From the NCBI GenBank assembly GCA_949282205.1, contig CASDOS010000021.1:1-64000 (forward strand): a stretch of 64,000 nucleotides of DNA. Reading direction: 5' to 3'. Position 1 is the stretch's first letter; the number at the start of each line of letters is the position of its first letter. This DNA is from an uncultured Alphaproteobacteria bacterium. GTDB taxonomy: Bacteria; Pseudomonadota; Alphaproteobacteria; RF32; CAG-239. Shown here piece by piece: positions 27,657 through 35,574 of this stretch. Both the position numbers and the translations under genes were made by a program. A model generated the notes under the pieces. It was not told the DNA's origin. It did no database searches and saw only the letters and a list, made by a program, of their open reading frames with translations.

Positions 27657-28546
27657 TGAGCATACTGCAAGAAGGAGATTTTGTTGGATTTGCCGCCACC
27701 TCATCAGGATTAGAAGGGCGCGATCCAACACCTGCAATCAATTACTTTGAAAAAGTATTGAATTTAAGAGTAAAATTGGCTCCCAATCTAAACAAAGCCT
27801 ATCGCTATATGGCCGGCACGGATGAAGAACGGGCACAAGCACTTACAAGGATGTACGAAGATAAAGAAATCAAAGCAATTTTCACCATTCGCGGCGCCGG
27901 AGGCTCTTTTCGAATGCTTTCATTACTGAACTACAACATTATCAAGAAAAATTCCAAACCTCTTTTTGGTTTAAGTGATGTCAGCAGTGTCCAAAATGCT
28001 ATACTGTCAAAAACAAATAACTCGTGCTATACTGGTTTTCTTCCATTATATAACATCAATCAAGGTGGCATAAATGAAGAAATGGCAGAGCATCTGAAAA
28101 AGACATTATTTTCGAACACACATTATTTACAGTCAGGAATATCTGTTATAGAAGGAGAAGCCGAAGGAAAAATAATCGGAGGCTGTTTAAGTTCATTTTT
28201 ATATTTAGCCGGAACAAAATATCTCCCTGATTTTAAAGACAAAATACTTTTACTGGAAGACAAAGGCGAAAAAACATTCAATGTAGATTTAAAATTCAGC
28301 CAAATAAAACAATTAAAGAACTTTAATAAACTCAAAGGAATCATTCTGGGACAATTTACAAACTGCCCAATTATCGATGACTTTGACGGCACCATAGATG
28401 ACTGTATAGATGATTTTGTAAAGGAGCTTAAAATTCCCGTCATAAAAAACTTCAACTACGGACACATTCAAAACAGCCATATTATACCTTTAGGAATAAA
28501 CGCTAAAATGGCAGCCACGGAAAAAGGTTGTTTCCTCACATGGTAA
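27656..28546 (+). CDS. ldcA: muramoyltetrapeptide LD-carboxypeptidase (S66 family)
   Basis: Removes the terminal D-Ala from murein tetrapeptide, yielding the tripeptide that Mpl uses. FGLSDVSSVQNAI near residue 103 holds the nucleophile Ser, LLEDKGEK near 200 the catalytic Glu, and NYGHIQNSHIIPLG near 264 the His. There is no signal peptide, as expected for the cytosolic enzyme. The ATG overlaps the mpl stop (TAATG). The gene end overlaps the convergent membrane-protein gene by 11 bases. Confidence 0.87.
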   Translation: MSILQEGDFVGFAATSSGLEGRDPTPAINYFEKVLNLRVKLAPNLNKAYRYMAGTDEERAQALTRMYEDKEIKAIFTIRGAGGSFRMLSLLNYNIIKKNSKPLFGLSDVSSVQNAILSKTNNSCYTGFLPLYNINQGGINEEMAEHLKKTLFSNTHYLQSGISVIEGEAEGKIIGGCLSSFLYLAGTKYLPDFKDKILLLEDKGEKTFNVDLKFSQIKQLKNFNKLKGIILGQFTNCPIIDDFDGTIDDCIDDFVKELKIPVIKNFNYGHIQNSHIIPLGINAKMAATEKGCFLTW

Positions 28547-29213
28547 AATAAGCCAAACATTCCGCAATATAATGCGAGCTTAATTTATAAACTGCAAAAA
28601 AATATCTTTGCACATTAAGCCATCCCCCATTATTAAAAGCAAGAACAACCGAGCACATAAACAAATTAGCCCCAGGCAAAAACAGCCAACAAAAGGGAAA
28701 ACCGACTTCATGAAAATCCGGTTGTTCGCCATGTATTTGAACCAAAATACTCTCAACATGATATGCAAAGAAATAGCCCAAAACACCATTGACCATCAAA
28801 CCATCAGGAATTTTCTCAGAAAAAAACGTAATTCCCAACATCATAAAGAATAAAAACAACGGAAAGAAATAAGGCGAAATAGTAATCAACCAATTTCCTT
28901 TACCTTTAAATCCCATCGCACCACCGGATTCATCCATATTCAGATGAATATGTACCACTTTATGAAAAGTCAACAAAGCAAAAAAGATATGTGTCAACTC
29001 ATGAGCCAAAATTTGCATAGAAACATTAGAACGAGCGGAAGCAACAACTTTAAGAGCCAGATATAAAAAAGCCCCCCCTAAAAAAGCAAAAAAGCGTAAA
29101 TTTCCAAACTGTAAATAATCCAAAGCCCGCACCAAAGCCGGCAAAGAAGCGAACATAAAAAGAGCCACTGGCCATTTTAACAATCCCAAAATAAAATCAA
29201 GCCATTTTGCCAT
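28536..29213 (-). CDS. multipass membrane protein with HEXXH (M50-like)
   Basis: About six hydrophobic helices in 225 aa. LAHELTHIFFALLTFH at about residues 69-84 places an HEXXH inside a membrane helix, as in site-2 (M50) proteases. A later segment, EQPDFHEVGFPFCWLFLPGANL, could supply the third zinc ligand although a classic LDG motif is not seen. An intramembrane protease is plausible but unproven. The ATG at 29213 was preferred over the one five codons earlier because of GAGTGG upstream; this is uncertain. Confidence 0.6.
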   Translation of the reverse strand: MAKWLDFILGLLKWPVALFMFASLPALVRALDYLQFGNLRFFAFLGGAFLYLALKVVASARSNVSMQILAHELTHIFFALLTFHKVVHIHLNMDESGGAMGFKGKGNWLITISPYFFPLFLFFMMLGITFFSEKIPDGLMVNGVLGYFFAYHVESILVQIHGEQPDFHEVGFPFCWLFLPGANLFMCSVVLAFNNGGWLNVQRYFFAVYKLSSHYIAECLAYFTM

Positions 29214-29373
29214 AATTTCACCACTCATTTAAATCTGTCATAAACTAAAGATTTATACATATTTTTACAAGTTAAATTTAAGTCCTCTGGAAATCCTTTC
29301 AAAAGATATTATATCAAGACAAAAATAAAAAGAAAAGCTCTCATTTATATTAACTTAAACGAAAGGAAAAATT

Positions 29374-29742
29374 ATGGCTGAAACCAAAGAAAAGATAGAA
29401 GTAAAAGAATATTCCAACCACTGTTGTTGTGAATGTTGTCCTTGCAAAAAAATATTCATGCATATTGTAATGCTGCTATTGGCATTCATCGCAGGAATAA
29501 TGGTCGGAAACTGTCGTCCGTGCTATTATCCAAACAATACATACTATGCAATGCCCTCACCCAAGCATCTTAATAAGATAAAGAAACACAAATTACACCG
29601 CGGGATGCATCAAGTAGAAGCAAGCCCAACATCTACATCCGCCGCAACATCCACTCAGTCCATGCAACAAGCCCCCTCCGTAGATTTCTATCCAGATTCT
29701 CAAATAGGGGGATTTCTCATTGAAGTTGACCAAGGTTATTAA
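29374..29742 (+). CDS. small single-TM protein with cysteine cluster
   Basis: 122 aa. The cytoplasmic-side amino end holds NHCCCECCPCKK (six Cys within ten residues, about 16-25), then a hydrophobic helix (about 29-46), a Tyr/Pro/Asn stretch, and a Ser/Thr/Ala-rich tail. The Cys cluster could bind metal or be acylated; no family is recognised. AAAGGAAAAA precedes the ATG, and a terminator begins 4 bases after the stop. Confidence 0.6.
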   Translation: MAETKEKIEVKEYSNHCCCECCPCKKIFMHIVMLLLAFIAGIMVGNCRPCYYPNNTYYAMPSPKHLNKIKKHKLHRGMHQVEASPTSTSAATSTQSMQQAPSVDFYPDSQIGGFLIEVDQGY

Positions 29743-29746
29743 CCAC

Positions 29747-29770
29747 AAAAGGCAGGAAAACCTGCCTTTT
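29747..29770 (+). terminator. rho-independent terminator
   Basis: AAAAGGCAGG and CCTGCCTTTT pair with an AAAA loop. It lies inside the long open reading frame upstream of coaD, which argues for the internal start chosen for that gene. Confidence 0.85.
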
Positions 29771-29848
29771 AACTTGCTAAAACTAAAAAACGATGCTATA
29801 CGTCACATGCAAAAAAATTATTATTCACCTATAAAAAAATCAATTATT

Positions 29849-30979
29849 ATGAAAAGAGCAATTTTTAGCGGGTCCTTTGATCCTTTCACACTGGGACACC
29901 TAAGTATCGTAGAAAAGGCTTTACAGAGCTTTGACGAGCTAATCATCAATGTTGGAAACAATCCTGAAAAGAAGACTCTCTTTGATACAAACACACGCTT
30001 AGAGATGATTCGCCAAACACTCCGCGAATACGGTATAGAGCAACGCATTAAACTTATAGCGGACAACTGCCTCACTGCAGATTTAGCCCTAAAGGAAAAC
30101 GTAAACACCCTAATTCGAGGAATACGTTTAGGAACCAACGATCCGGAAGCCGAACAAAATCTGGCCACCTTTAATCAATACTTAGGCACGATTCGTGGGA
30201 TTAACTTACAAACACATTTTTTTAAGGAAGAAGATTCGTTTTTACGAACCATCTCTTCAACAGGCGTAAAAAATCTATGTAAGTTACAGCAATACATTGC
30301 CGTAGCCAAATGTGTCTCTCCTTATGTACACAAAAAATTGATGGTAAAATACCTAGAGTCGCAATTTACACGTCTAGCAAAATATCAGCATCTAATGAAC
30401 ATAACGCTGACATACAAAAAACTTGCAAAAAATTACAATGCAAGAGCCTACCACAATCTTTCCCATATTAGCTATATGCTAAACATGTTGCAAATATATA
30501 TGAATTGCACGGAAGCAAGTTGGGATACCAATAAATATTCCGCCTTAATTCTAGCCATTTTTGCGCACGACTATATATGCAATCCGTTAGCAGAGAACAA
30601 CAAGGAACAATCCGTAAAAACAATCTTGCAAGAAGGACAATACGATTTTGCGGTTCCACTGAACATAGCCCAAAATTTAGTTTTGGCCACCAAACACGAT
30701 TGCCCTGCAAGAAATGAAGAAGAAGCATTAATCGCCGACTTAGATTTAAGTATTTTAGGAACATATGAAGAAGACACCTGGCAACAATACAACCAAAATA
30801 TCCGCAAGGAATATGGTTCTATTTCCGAAAAAGACTATCTAAAAGAAAGAATAAAAACTTTAGAAAGTTTCATAACGCGTCCTCAAATATTTCAAACCGA
30901 CTTTTTCCATAACATGTTTGAACAACAAGCACGAAAAAATCTCGGTCAAGAAATTACCCTCCTAAAATCTTCTCTCTAA
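29849..30979 (+). CDS. coaD: phosphopantetheine adenylyltransferase fused to an HD-type domain
   Basis: Residues 1-160 are a complete CoaD: GSFDPFTLGH (8-17), VGNNPEKKTLF, LIRGIRLGTNDPEAEQNL near 88-105 and ISSTGVKNL near 135-143. It makes dephospho-CoA from phosphopantetheine and ATP. Residues 180-376 resemble the predicted metal-dependent HD phosphohydrolases of COG4339: ARAYHNLSHI (His202, His206), IFAHDY (His240, Asp241) and ADLDLSILG (Asp297). CoaD normally ends at about 160 aa, so this is a fusion. An ATG at 29849 was chosen because the longer frame crosses a terminator; no clear ribosome-binding site is seen. Confidence 0.83.
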   Translation: MKRAIFSGSFDPFTLGHLSIVEKALQSFDELIINVGNNPEKKTLFDTNTRLEMIRQTLREYGIEQRIKLIADNCLTADLALKENVNTLIRGIRLGTNDPEAEQNLATFNQYLGTIRGINLQTHFFKEEDSFLRTISSTGVKNLCKLQQYIAVAKCVSPYVHKKLMVKYLESQFTRLAKYQHLMNITLTYKKLAKNYNARAYHNLSHISYMLNMLQIYMNCTEASWDTNKYSALILAIFAHDYICNPLAENNKEQSVKTILQEGQYDFAVPLNIAQNLVLATKHDCPARNEEEALIADLDLSILGTYEEDTWQQYNQNIRKEYGSISEKDYLKERIKTLESFITRPQIFQTDFFHNMFEQQARKNLGQEITLLKSSL

Positions 30980-30988
30980 GCCATAAAA

Positions 30989-31024
30989 AAATAAAGTTAC
31001 CAATTATGGTAACTTTATTTTTTT
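30989..31024 (+). terminator. terminator after coaD-HD
   Basis: AAATAAAGTTACC and GGTAACTTTATTT form a 13-bp stem with an AATTAT loop and T tract. Confidence 0.9.
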
Positions 31025-31054
31025 GCCTAAGAAAACAAAATACGCAAAAAAACA

Positions 31055-31083
31055 TTGACAAAAACAAAGTTTTTTGCCATAGT
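31055..31083 (+). promoter_or_regulatory. promoter of the leader-GNAT unit
   Basis: A perfect TTGACA and CATAGT separated by 17 bases, 33 bases upstream of the leader ORF start. Confidence 0.75.
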
Positions 31084-31115
31084 AGTACGGAAAGTTAAAT
31101 ACACCTAAAGAAAAG

Positions 31116-31196
31116 ATGAAAAGTTTAAGAAACATATCTCTGCGTCTGCGCAGATTAACATTGCGACGATGGCTTATCAACGCCAAGATAAGTTAG
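31116..31196 (+). CDS. leader peptide, Arg/Leu-rich (26 aa)
   Basis: A short ORF, MKSLRNISLRLRRLTLRRWL plus six residues, with six Arg and six Leu. It starts 33 bases after a good promoter and stops five bases before a strong intrinsic terminator. It holds an R-L-R motif of the +X+ type known to stall ribosomes with macrolides in erm leader peptides. Its coding region folds into hairpins: CTGCG/CGCAG near 31139-31152 and TTGCGAC/GTCGCAA spanning 31161-31202. This is the layout of a translation-controlled attenuator. The ribosome-binding site is weak (AAAGAAAAG). Confidence 0.6.
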   Translation: MKSLRNISLRLRRLTLRRWLINAKIS

Positions 31197-31200
31197 TCGC

Positions 31201-31229
31201 AAGATTTGAGTTCACTCAAATCTTTTTTT
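31201..31229 (+). terminator. attenuator terminator upstream of the GNAT gene
   Basis: AAGATTTGAG and CTCAAATCTT pair perfectly with a TTCA loop and are followed by seven T residues. It lies between promoter and gene, 35 bases before the GNAT start, so it should block expression unless it is prevented from forming. The preceding hairpin (31161-31202) overlaps its first two bases. Confidence 0.85.
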
Positions 31230-31263
31230 AACGCAGAATTTACCAATAAACGCAGAGGATACA

Positions 31264-32037
31264 ATGAATAAAAAACATTTAATCGTAAAAAAACTTGATA
31301 TAAATAATTTACCGGATGTAATGAAGTTACAAGAAAAAATCATACAAGGACTACATCCCGATGAGCAACATTTCATTTTACATAGAACCGAAGCAGATTA
31401 CACAAAATCGCTTAATAGCAAAAGCTCAAATATGTTAGGCGTATTTGACGAAAACACTCTAATCGCTCAAACAGTATATTGCATGCCGCAAAATGATGAA
31501 ATAAGAGATATGCCGGAGTTCAAACCGGAAATTGAAAATAAAGATTTAGTATTATATGAAGCAATTTTAGTTGATCCAGCATACAGAGGTTCCAGTTTAA
31601 TGAAAAAGATGTTGGAATACATTGAAAATCACGCCATTGACAATGGCAGAACCCACTCAATTATTCAAATTGCCGTAGACAATCCGGCAAGCTGGATAAA
31701 CGCGCTACATCATGGTATGTCAATCACCAAAGTAGATACGGACCCAAACGATGGCGTCAAGGTTATTTATTTGGAAAAGAAAATCAATCACAAAACGGAA
31801 ACTAAAAAACCACTTCCGCAAACTTTTCAGAATTACAGTATGTATCTTGGTGATAACATTCATACCAAAATACCAACTTTATTTAACAAAATGCAATATT
31901 TAATCCAAAAAGGCTACCACGGAGTGAGTTTGGATAAAGAAACAAAAAGTTTAATATGGGAAAAGAAATCAAACACAAGAACCAACGTACTTGATTTCAA
32001 TTTATTCTGGAACAGCAAGAAAGTCAGCTCTTTATAA
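31264..32037 (+). CDS. GNAT-family acetyltransferase under attenuation control
   Basis: 257 aa. The core has YEAILVDPAYRGSSLMKKML near 98-117, where VDPAYRGSSL is the acetyl-CoA loop, and the later WINALHHGM segment. About 75 extra residues at the end (from PLPQTFQNYSMYLG) form a second part not recognised. GCAGAGG precedes the ATG. Because a ribosome-stalling-type leader controls it, an antibiotic- or stress-related substrate is conceivable, but nothing in the protein itself shows this. Confidence 0.75.
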   Translation: MNKKHLIVKKLDINNLPDVMKLQEKIIQGLHPDEQHFILHRTEADYTKSLNSKSSNMLGVFDENTLIAQTVYCMPQNDEIRDMPEFKPEIENKDLVLYEAILVDPAYRGSSLMKKMLEYIENHAIDNGRTHSIIQIAVDNPASWINALHHGMSITKVDTDPNDGVKVIYLEKKINHKTETKKPLPQTFQNYSMYLGDNIHTKIPTLFNKMQYLIQKGYHGVSLDKETKSLIWEKKSNTRTNVLDFNLFWNSKKVSSL

Positions 32038-32054
32038 TAAAGAGCTATTTTTTT
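32026..32054 (+). terminator. terminator overlapping the GNAT stop codon
   Basis: AGCTCTTTA and TAAAGAGCT pair around TAA, which is the stop codon itself, followed by ATTTTTTT. Confidence 0.85.
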
Positions 32055-32896
32055 GCCCGCCCCAAATAATACCATTCCGTATTCACCGGCGCTTGCAGAT
32101 TCGGCAACAAGATAAATCCATCATATGGCGCATACAGACTTTCTCCATCATTATAACGAGCAATTTCTTCACCCTGCGATACAAAATCAAGATGTTTATA
32201 ATTCTGACAAAGTTCTCCCTCTTTTGATTTAAGAATATAGCTATCCATTTGTATATATTTTTTTAAGCGAACAGAAGGCTTTGGTAAATCAACCATTTCA
32301 AAAGTAGCCAAAGTATTAATAACTGCCTGATAAGCCAACCGAACAGCTTCCGGAGCTTTATGATAACCACATTCAAGCGTCGTTGCCGTATGACCATACA
32401 TATGTGCACAATGCTCCGTAGAAAAATCTTGAATAGCATCTTGCTTACTATAAATATCGGGCCATCCCTCCAAAACAAAATCAACCGGCAGAGCATCTAT
32501 CAATTTTTGATTATACGCATCCGGATAATCACAAAAAGCAAAAGGCACATCACCGACGCAATGAGTAGAATGTAGATCTAAAGTAACACGATGACTTCGA
32601 ATAAGCGGACAAATTTCATTAGCCAATTTTTGCTCATATGATTGCGGATTGTCGTGCATAACCATAACACGGTTCAAGTTTTCGTCAATAGAGCGGACAT
32701 CTTTTTGATATGCATCGGGATTACAAATCGGAACCAGCGTCAACTTTCCCTTCATCAATTTAATCATACCGCGATTTAATTCCTCAATTAATTTATAACA
32801 AGCATTTGTGCCGGCGGTTTCATTTCCATGTACAGCTGCTAAAACTAACAAATCAAGTCCGTCTTGACCGGAATCAAATTCATATTTTGTAATCAT
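32045..32896 (-). CDS. succinylglutamate desuccinylase/aspartoacylase-family zinc hydrolase
   Basis: 283 aa with AAVHGNETAGTNA near residue 17 (HxxE zinc ligands), VPICNPDAYQKDVRSIDENLNRV near 55-78 and TLDLHSTHCVG near 108 (third zinc ligand). This is the M14-related AstE/AspA family that removes acyl groups from amino acids. The exact substrate is not predictable. Its ATG overlaps the stop of the upstream 119-aa gene by 4 bases (ATGA). Confidence 0.87.
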   Translation of the reverse strand: MITKYEFDSGQDGLDLLVLAAVHGNETAGTNACYKLIEELNRGMIKLMKGKLTLVPICNPDAYQKDVRSIDENLNRVMVMHDNPQSYEQKLANEICPLIRSHRVTLDLHSTHCVGDVPFAFCDYPDAYNQKLIDALPVDFVLEGWPDIYSKQDAIQDFSTEHCAHMYGHTATTLECGYHKAPEAVRLAYQAVINTLATFEMVDLPKPSVRLKKYIQMDSYILKSKEGELCQNYKHLDFVSQGEEIARYNDGESLYAPYDGFILLPNLQAPVNTEWYYLGRAKK

Positions 32897-33252
32897 GCAA
32901 TTTTCTCCTCACCTAAAACTTCTATAAATTTTTTATATCTTTCCGCAAATTTATTTTCGTATTTTCCTGCAATTTCAACCAAAGATTTTTGCTCTTTAAA
33001 ACGATTAATCAACACATCATCCGTTTTAACCGAAAGAATTTCAGAAGTTTCATCATAATCAAGATACAAGCGAATAAGCTGAGCGTGAAGATAATAGCTC
33101 ATAATTTCGTCATAATAAACCTTCGGCAATTTAAAGCGGACGACAAGTTGAGTTGTTTCATTATTCAAGCACCGCGCCACGGTAGACTGACGAATAAACT
33201 CCATAATTAAAATCGGAGAAAAGGGAACTTCCGCATCTTCAGTATCAGCCAT
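32893..33252 (-). CDS. hypothetical protein coupled to the aspartoacylase-like gene
   Basis: 119 aa, soluble, mixed alpha/beta, acidic at the amino end and with a helical carboxy half. No motif is recognised. The stop overlaps the next start by 4 bases, so the two are translated together and may act in the same step. Confidence 0.6.
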   Translation of the reverse strand: MADTEDAEVPFSPILIMEFIRQSTVARCLNNETTQLVVRFKLPKVYYDEIMSYYLHAQLIRLYLDYDETSEILSVKTDDVLINRFKEQKSLVEIAGKYENKFAERYKKFIEVLGEEKIA

Positions 33253-33377
33253 AGTATCATCCTAAAAAAACATTATACCCAATAAGCGCATAATAATACA
33301 CCCGCACCGGTTTACAAGCAAAAAAAGATAGCATTTTACATCTTTTGAGATACAATATCATCAACAAGGAGGAAAAC

Positions 33378-33707
33378 ATGACATTAGAATTAAAAGAAAA
33401 TCCGACTTTGCAAGATTTTCAAAACTACGTTCTACAAATGAAACAAGAGCGAGGTTTCAATACCACAGATAAATTTTATGAATGTTGCCTATTAGCCGAA
33501 GAATGTGGTGAATTAATTTCAGCCATCCGCAAAAATAGCAAAAAGGGCTCTATCGGAAGTGGTTCGACCGCCGGCAACATTGCCGAGGAACTGGCAGACG
33601 TTTTTATCTACATATGCTCTTTAGCCAATATGCACAATATAGACCTAGAACAAGCCTTTAGAGATAAAGAAGAAAAAAACAAGCTCCGCACATGGAAAAG
33701 GCTATAA
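33378..33707 (+). CDS. MazG-like nucleotide pyrophosphohydrolase
   Basis: 109 aa, all-alpha. LAEECGELISAIRK near residue 38 (ExxE) and NIAEELADVFIYICSLA near 68 (ExxD) are the magnesium-binding motifs of the MazG/dUTPase-like fold, which hydrolyses nucleoside triphosphates to monophosphates. A strong AAGGAGG 7 bases before ATG 33378 decides the start over an upstream in-frame codon at 33345. Confidence 0.85.
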   Translation: MTLELKENPTLQDFQNYVLQMKQERGFNTTDKFYECCLLAEECGELISAIRKNSKKGSIGSGSTAGNIAEELADVFIYICSLANMHNIDLEQAFRDKEEKNKLRTWKRL

Positions 33708-33714
33708 AATCCTT

Positions 33715-34326
33715 TTACCAAGAATTAGACATTGGATGCAATTTTCCATGTTGTTCAGCCGTAACCCATACAAGATTCGTAACACTATTGTTATACGAAT
33801 TATTGTCAATATGGTGTACACCCCACGCCCCTAAAGGTTTTTTAAGGAAATTTTCAGCAACTAACCGATGAATATCCCACTTACTATTTTGTGTCTCAGC
33901 AAGAACATTTAAACAAACATAACACCTCGTTTTCCTATTTTCGGGAATAATAACCCTATCCTTCAGTTTTTGCTTATTTTTATCAACTAGAAGTATTCCA
34001 TCATTATTTTTGAAAACTTCCTTTTCCTCTTCTTTAGAAAAAACAGCCACATATCCCAAATTACTAACATAAATATAAGCAATTTTGTCACTCATACTAT
34101 CATAAACACCAACACGTTCCCAAATCTTTTTAGAATACTTACTCTGAAAATGCCCTGCTAATTTCCAAACTTCTCGAATTTGCATCCGCCCCATATATCC
34201 CATCTGCTGGATTTCACCGCCTTCTTGAACAGCATTTCCCCATTCTCTACAAGAAACATTTATTTCTTTGGTTCCATTATACAAAGTCAAAGGAGGTATA
34301 AATTCTTGCTTAATCACTGTATCCAT
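33715..34326 (-). CDS. HNH endonuclease (phage/homing type)
   Basis: 203 aa. The carboxy end carries IHRLVAENFLKKP and VHHIDNNSYNNSVTNLVWVT, an HNH_3-type nuclease fold (H...N...H) common in phage and free-standing homing endonucleases. The amino half has a possible DNA-binding segment but no named domain. GGAGGAG before ATG 34326 sets the start. It lies 29 bases after trpS on the same strand, a typical place for a mobile single gene. Confidence 0.82.
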   Translation of the reverse strand: MDTVIKQEFIPPLTLYNGTKEINVSCREWGNAVQEGGEIQQMGYMGRMQIREVWKLAGHFQSKYSKKIWERVGVYDSMSDKIAYIYVSNLGYVAVFSKEEEKEVFKNNDGILLVDKNKQKLKDRVIIPENRKTRCYVCLNVLAETQNSKWDIHRLVAENFLKKPLGAWGVHHIDNNSYNNSVTNLVWVTAEQHGKLHPMSNSW

Positions 34327-34354
34327 ATTCTCCTCCTCCACAAAATTAAAGAAT

Positions 34355-35413
34355 TTACTTATTAAACAGACTATCTTTAAAATAATTAATTCCCATTGCG
34401 GTTTTAACTTCACTTAAAGTCTGCGCAGCAACTTCTCTAGCTATAATACTCCCCTGATGTAGCATATCAAAAATCTGTGGCAAATCCTGAGCCAAAAGTT
34501 CTCTTTTCTCGCGAATAGGCTTCAATTCCGTCTGCAAAATTTCATTTAAGAATTTCTTGACGACACCATCACCCAAACCACCACGACGATAATGTTCTTT
34601 CATCTCATCTAAATTCTGATAAGCAGGTAAAAATTCTTTAAAATACTCATCTTTACAAAAAGCATCCAAATAAATAAAGACCGGATTATTTTCAGTATGT
34701 CCCGGATCTTCCACTCGAAGATGCGTTGGATCGGTAAACATACTCTGAACTTTTTTCTTAATATCATTAGAAGAATCAGAAAGATAGATACAATTACCGA
34801 TAGACTTGCTCATTTTAGCCGCACCATCTGTCCCCGGCAAACGTGAACATACGGAATTTTTTGGCAACACGGCAGTCGGTTCAATCAAAACAGGCTTATA
34901 TTGAGAATTAAAAGAGCGCACAATTTCGCGAGTTTGCTCAATCATCGGCAGTTGGTCTTCACCCACTGGAACAATATTCGCCTTAAAAGCTGTAATATCA
35001 GCAGCCTGACTAATCGGATAAGTAAAGAAGCCAACCGGAATACTCTGTTTAAAGCCCCGCAATTGGATTTCATTTTTAACAGTCGGATTTCTCTGCAATC
35101 TGGAAACCGTAACCAAATTCATATAATAGAAAGACAATTCACAAAGTTCAGGAATTTGCGATTGGATAAATATTGTAGACTTCTGCGGATCCAAACCACA
35201 AGACAAATAATCTAAAGCGACTTCAGAAATATTATTTCTGACTTTATTAATATTATCGGCATTATCGGTAAGAGCCTGTGCATCGGCAATCATAATATAG
35301 ATACTATGATATTTACCACTATTTTGCAGTTCAACACGACGTTTCAAAGATCCCACATAATGCCCTAAGTGTAATTTACCGGTTGGGCGATCCCCTGTTA
35401 AAATAACATCCAT
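34355..35413 (-). CDS. trpS: tryptophanyl-tRNA synthetase
   Basis: Class I synthetase, 352 aa, charging tRNA-Trp. TGDRPTGKLHLGHYVGSL near residue 6 is the HIGH-type motif, and GAAKMSKSIGN near 200 is KMSKS. Both are intact, so the enzyme should be active. It shares its strand with the HNH gene just downstream. Confidence 0.97.
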   Translation of the reverse strand: MDVILTGDRPTGKLHLGHYVGSLKRRVELQNSGKYHSIYIMIADAQALTDNADNINKVRNNISEVALDYLSCGLDPQKSTIFIQSQIPELCELSFYYMNLVTVSRLQRNPTVKNEIQLRGFKQSIPVGFFTYPISQAADITAFKANIVPVGEDQLPMIEQTREIVRSFNSQYKPVLIEPTAVLPKNSVCSRLPGTDGAAKMSKSIGNCIYLSDSSNDIKKKVQSMFTDPTHLRVEDPGHTENNPVFIYLDAFCKDEYFKEFLPAYQNLDEMKEHYRRGGLGDGVVKKFLNEILQTELKPIREKRELLAQDLPQIFDMLHQGSIIAREVAAQTLSEVKTAMGINYFKDSLFNK

Positions 35414-35574
35414 TTCAAAATCCTTTCATTTTGGCACAACGCTAACACAGAGAAGTAGCGTTGTCAACACCGATAAACCTGTACATAACCTTGATTTTTA
35501 ACAAAATGCACCATTAATTTAAATTTAATACACACACATTTTCCACTCGATATAATGTAAATAAACTCATTAAG

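Noticed and set aside
29720..29848. CoaD-HD protein starting at 29720
   Set aside because: That frame overlaps the previous gene and passes through its terminator; the CoaD family begins at the Met at 29849.
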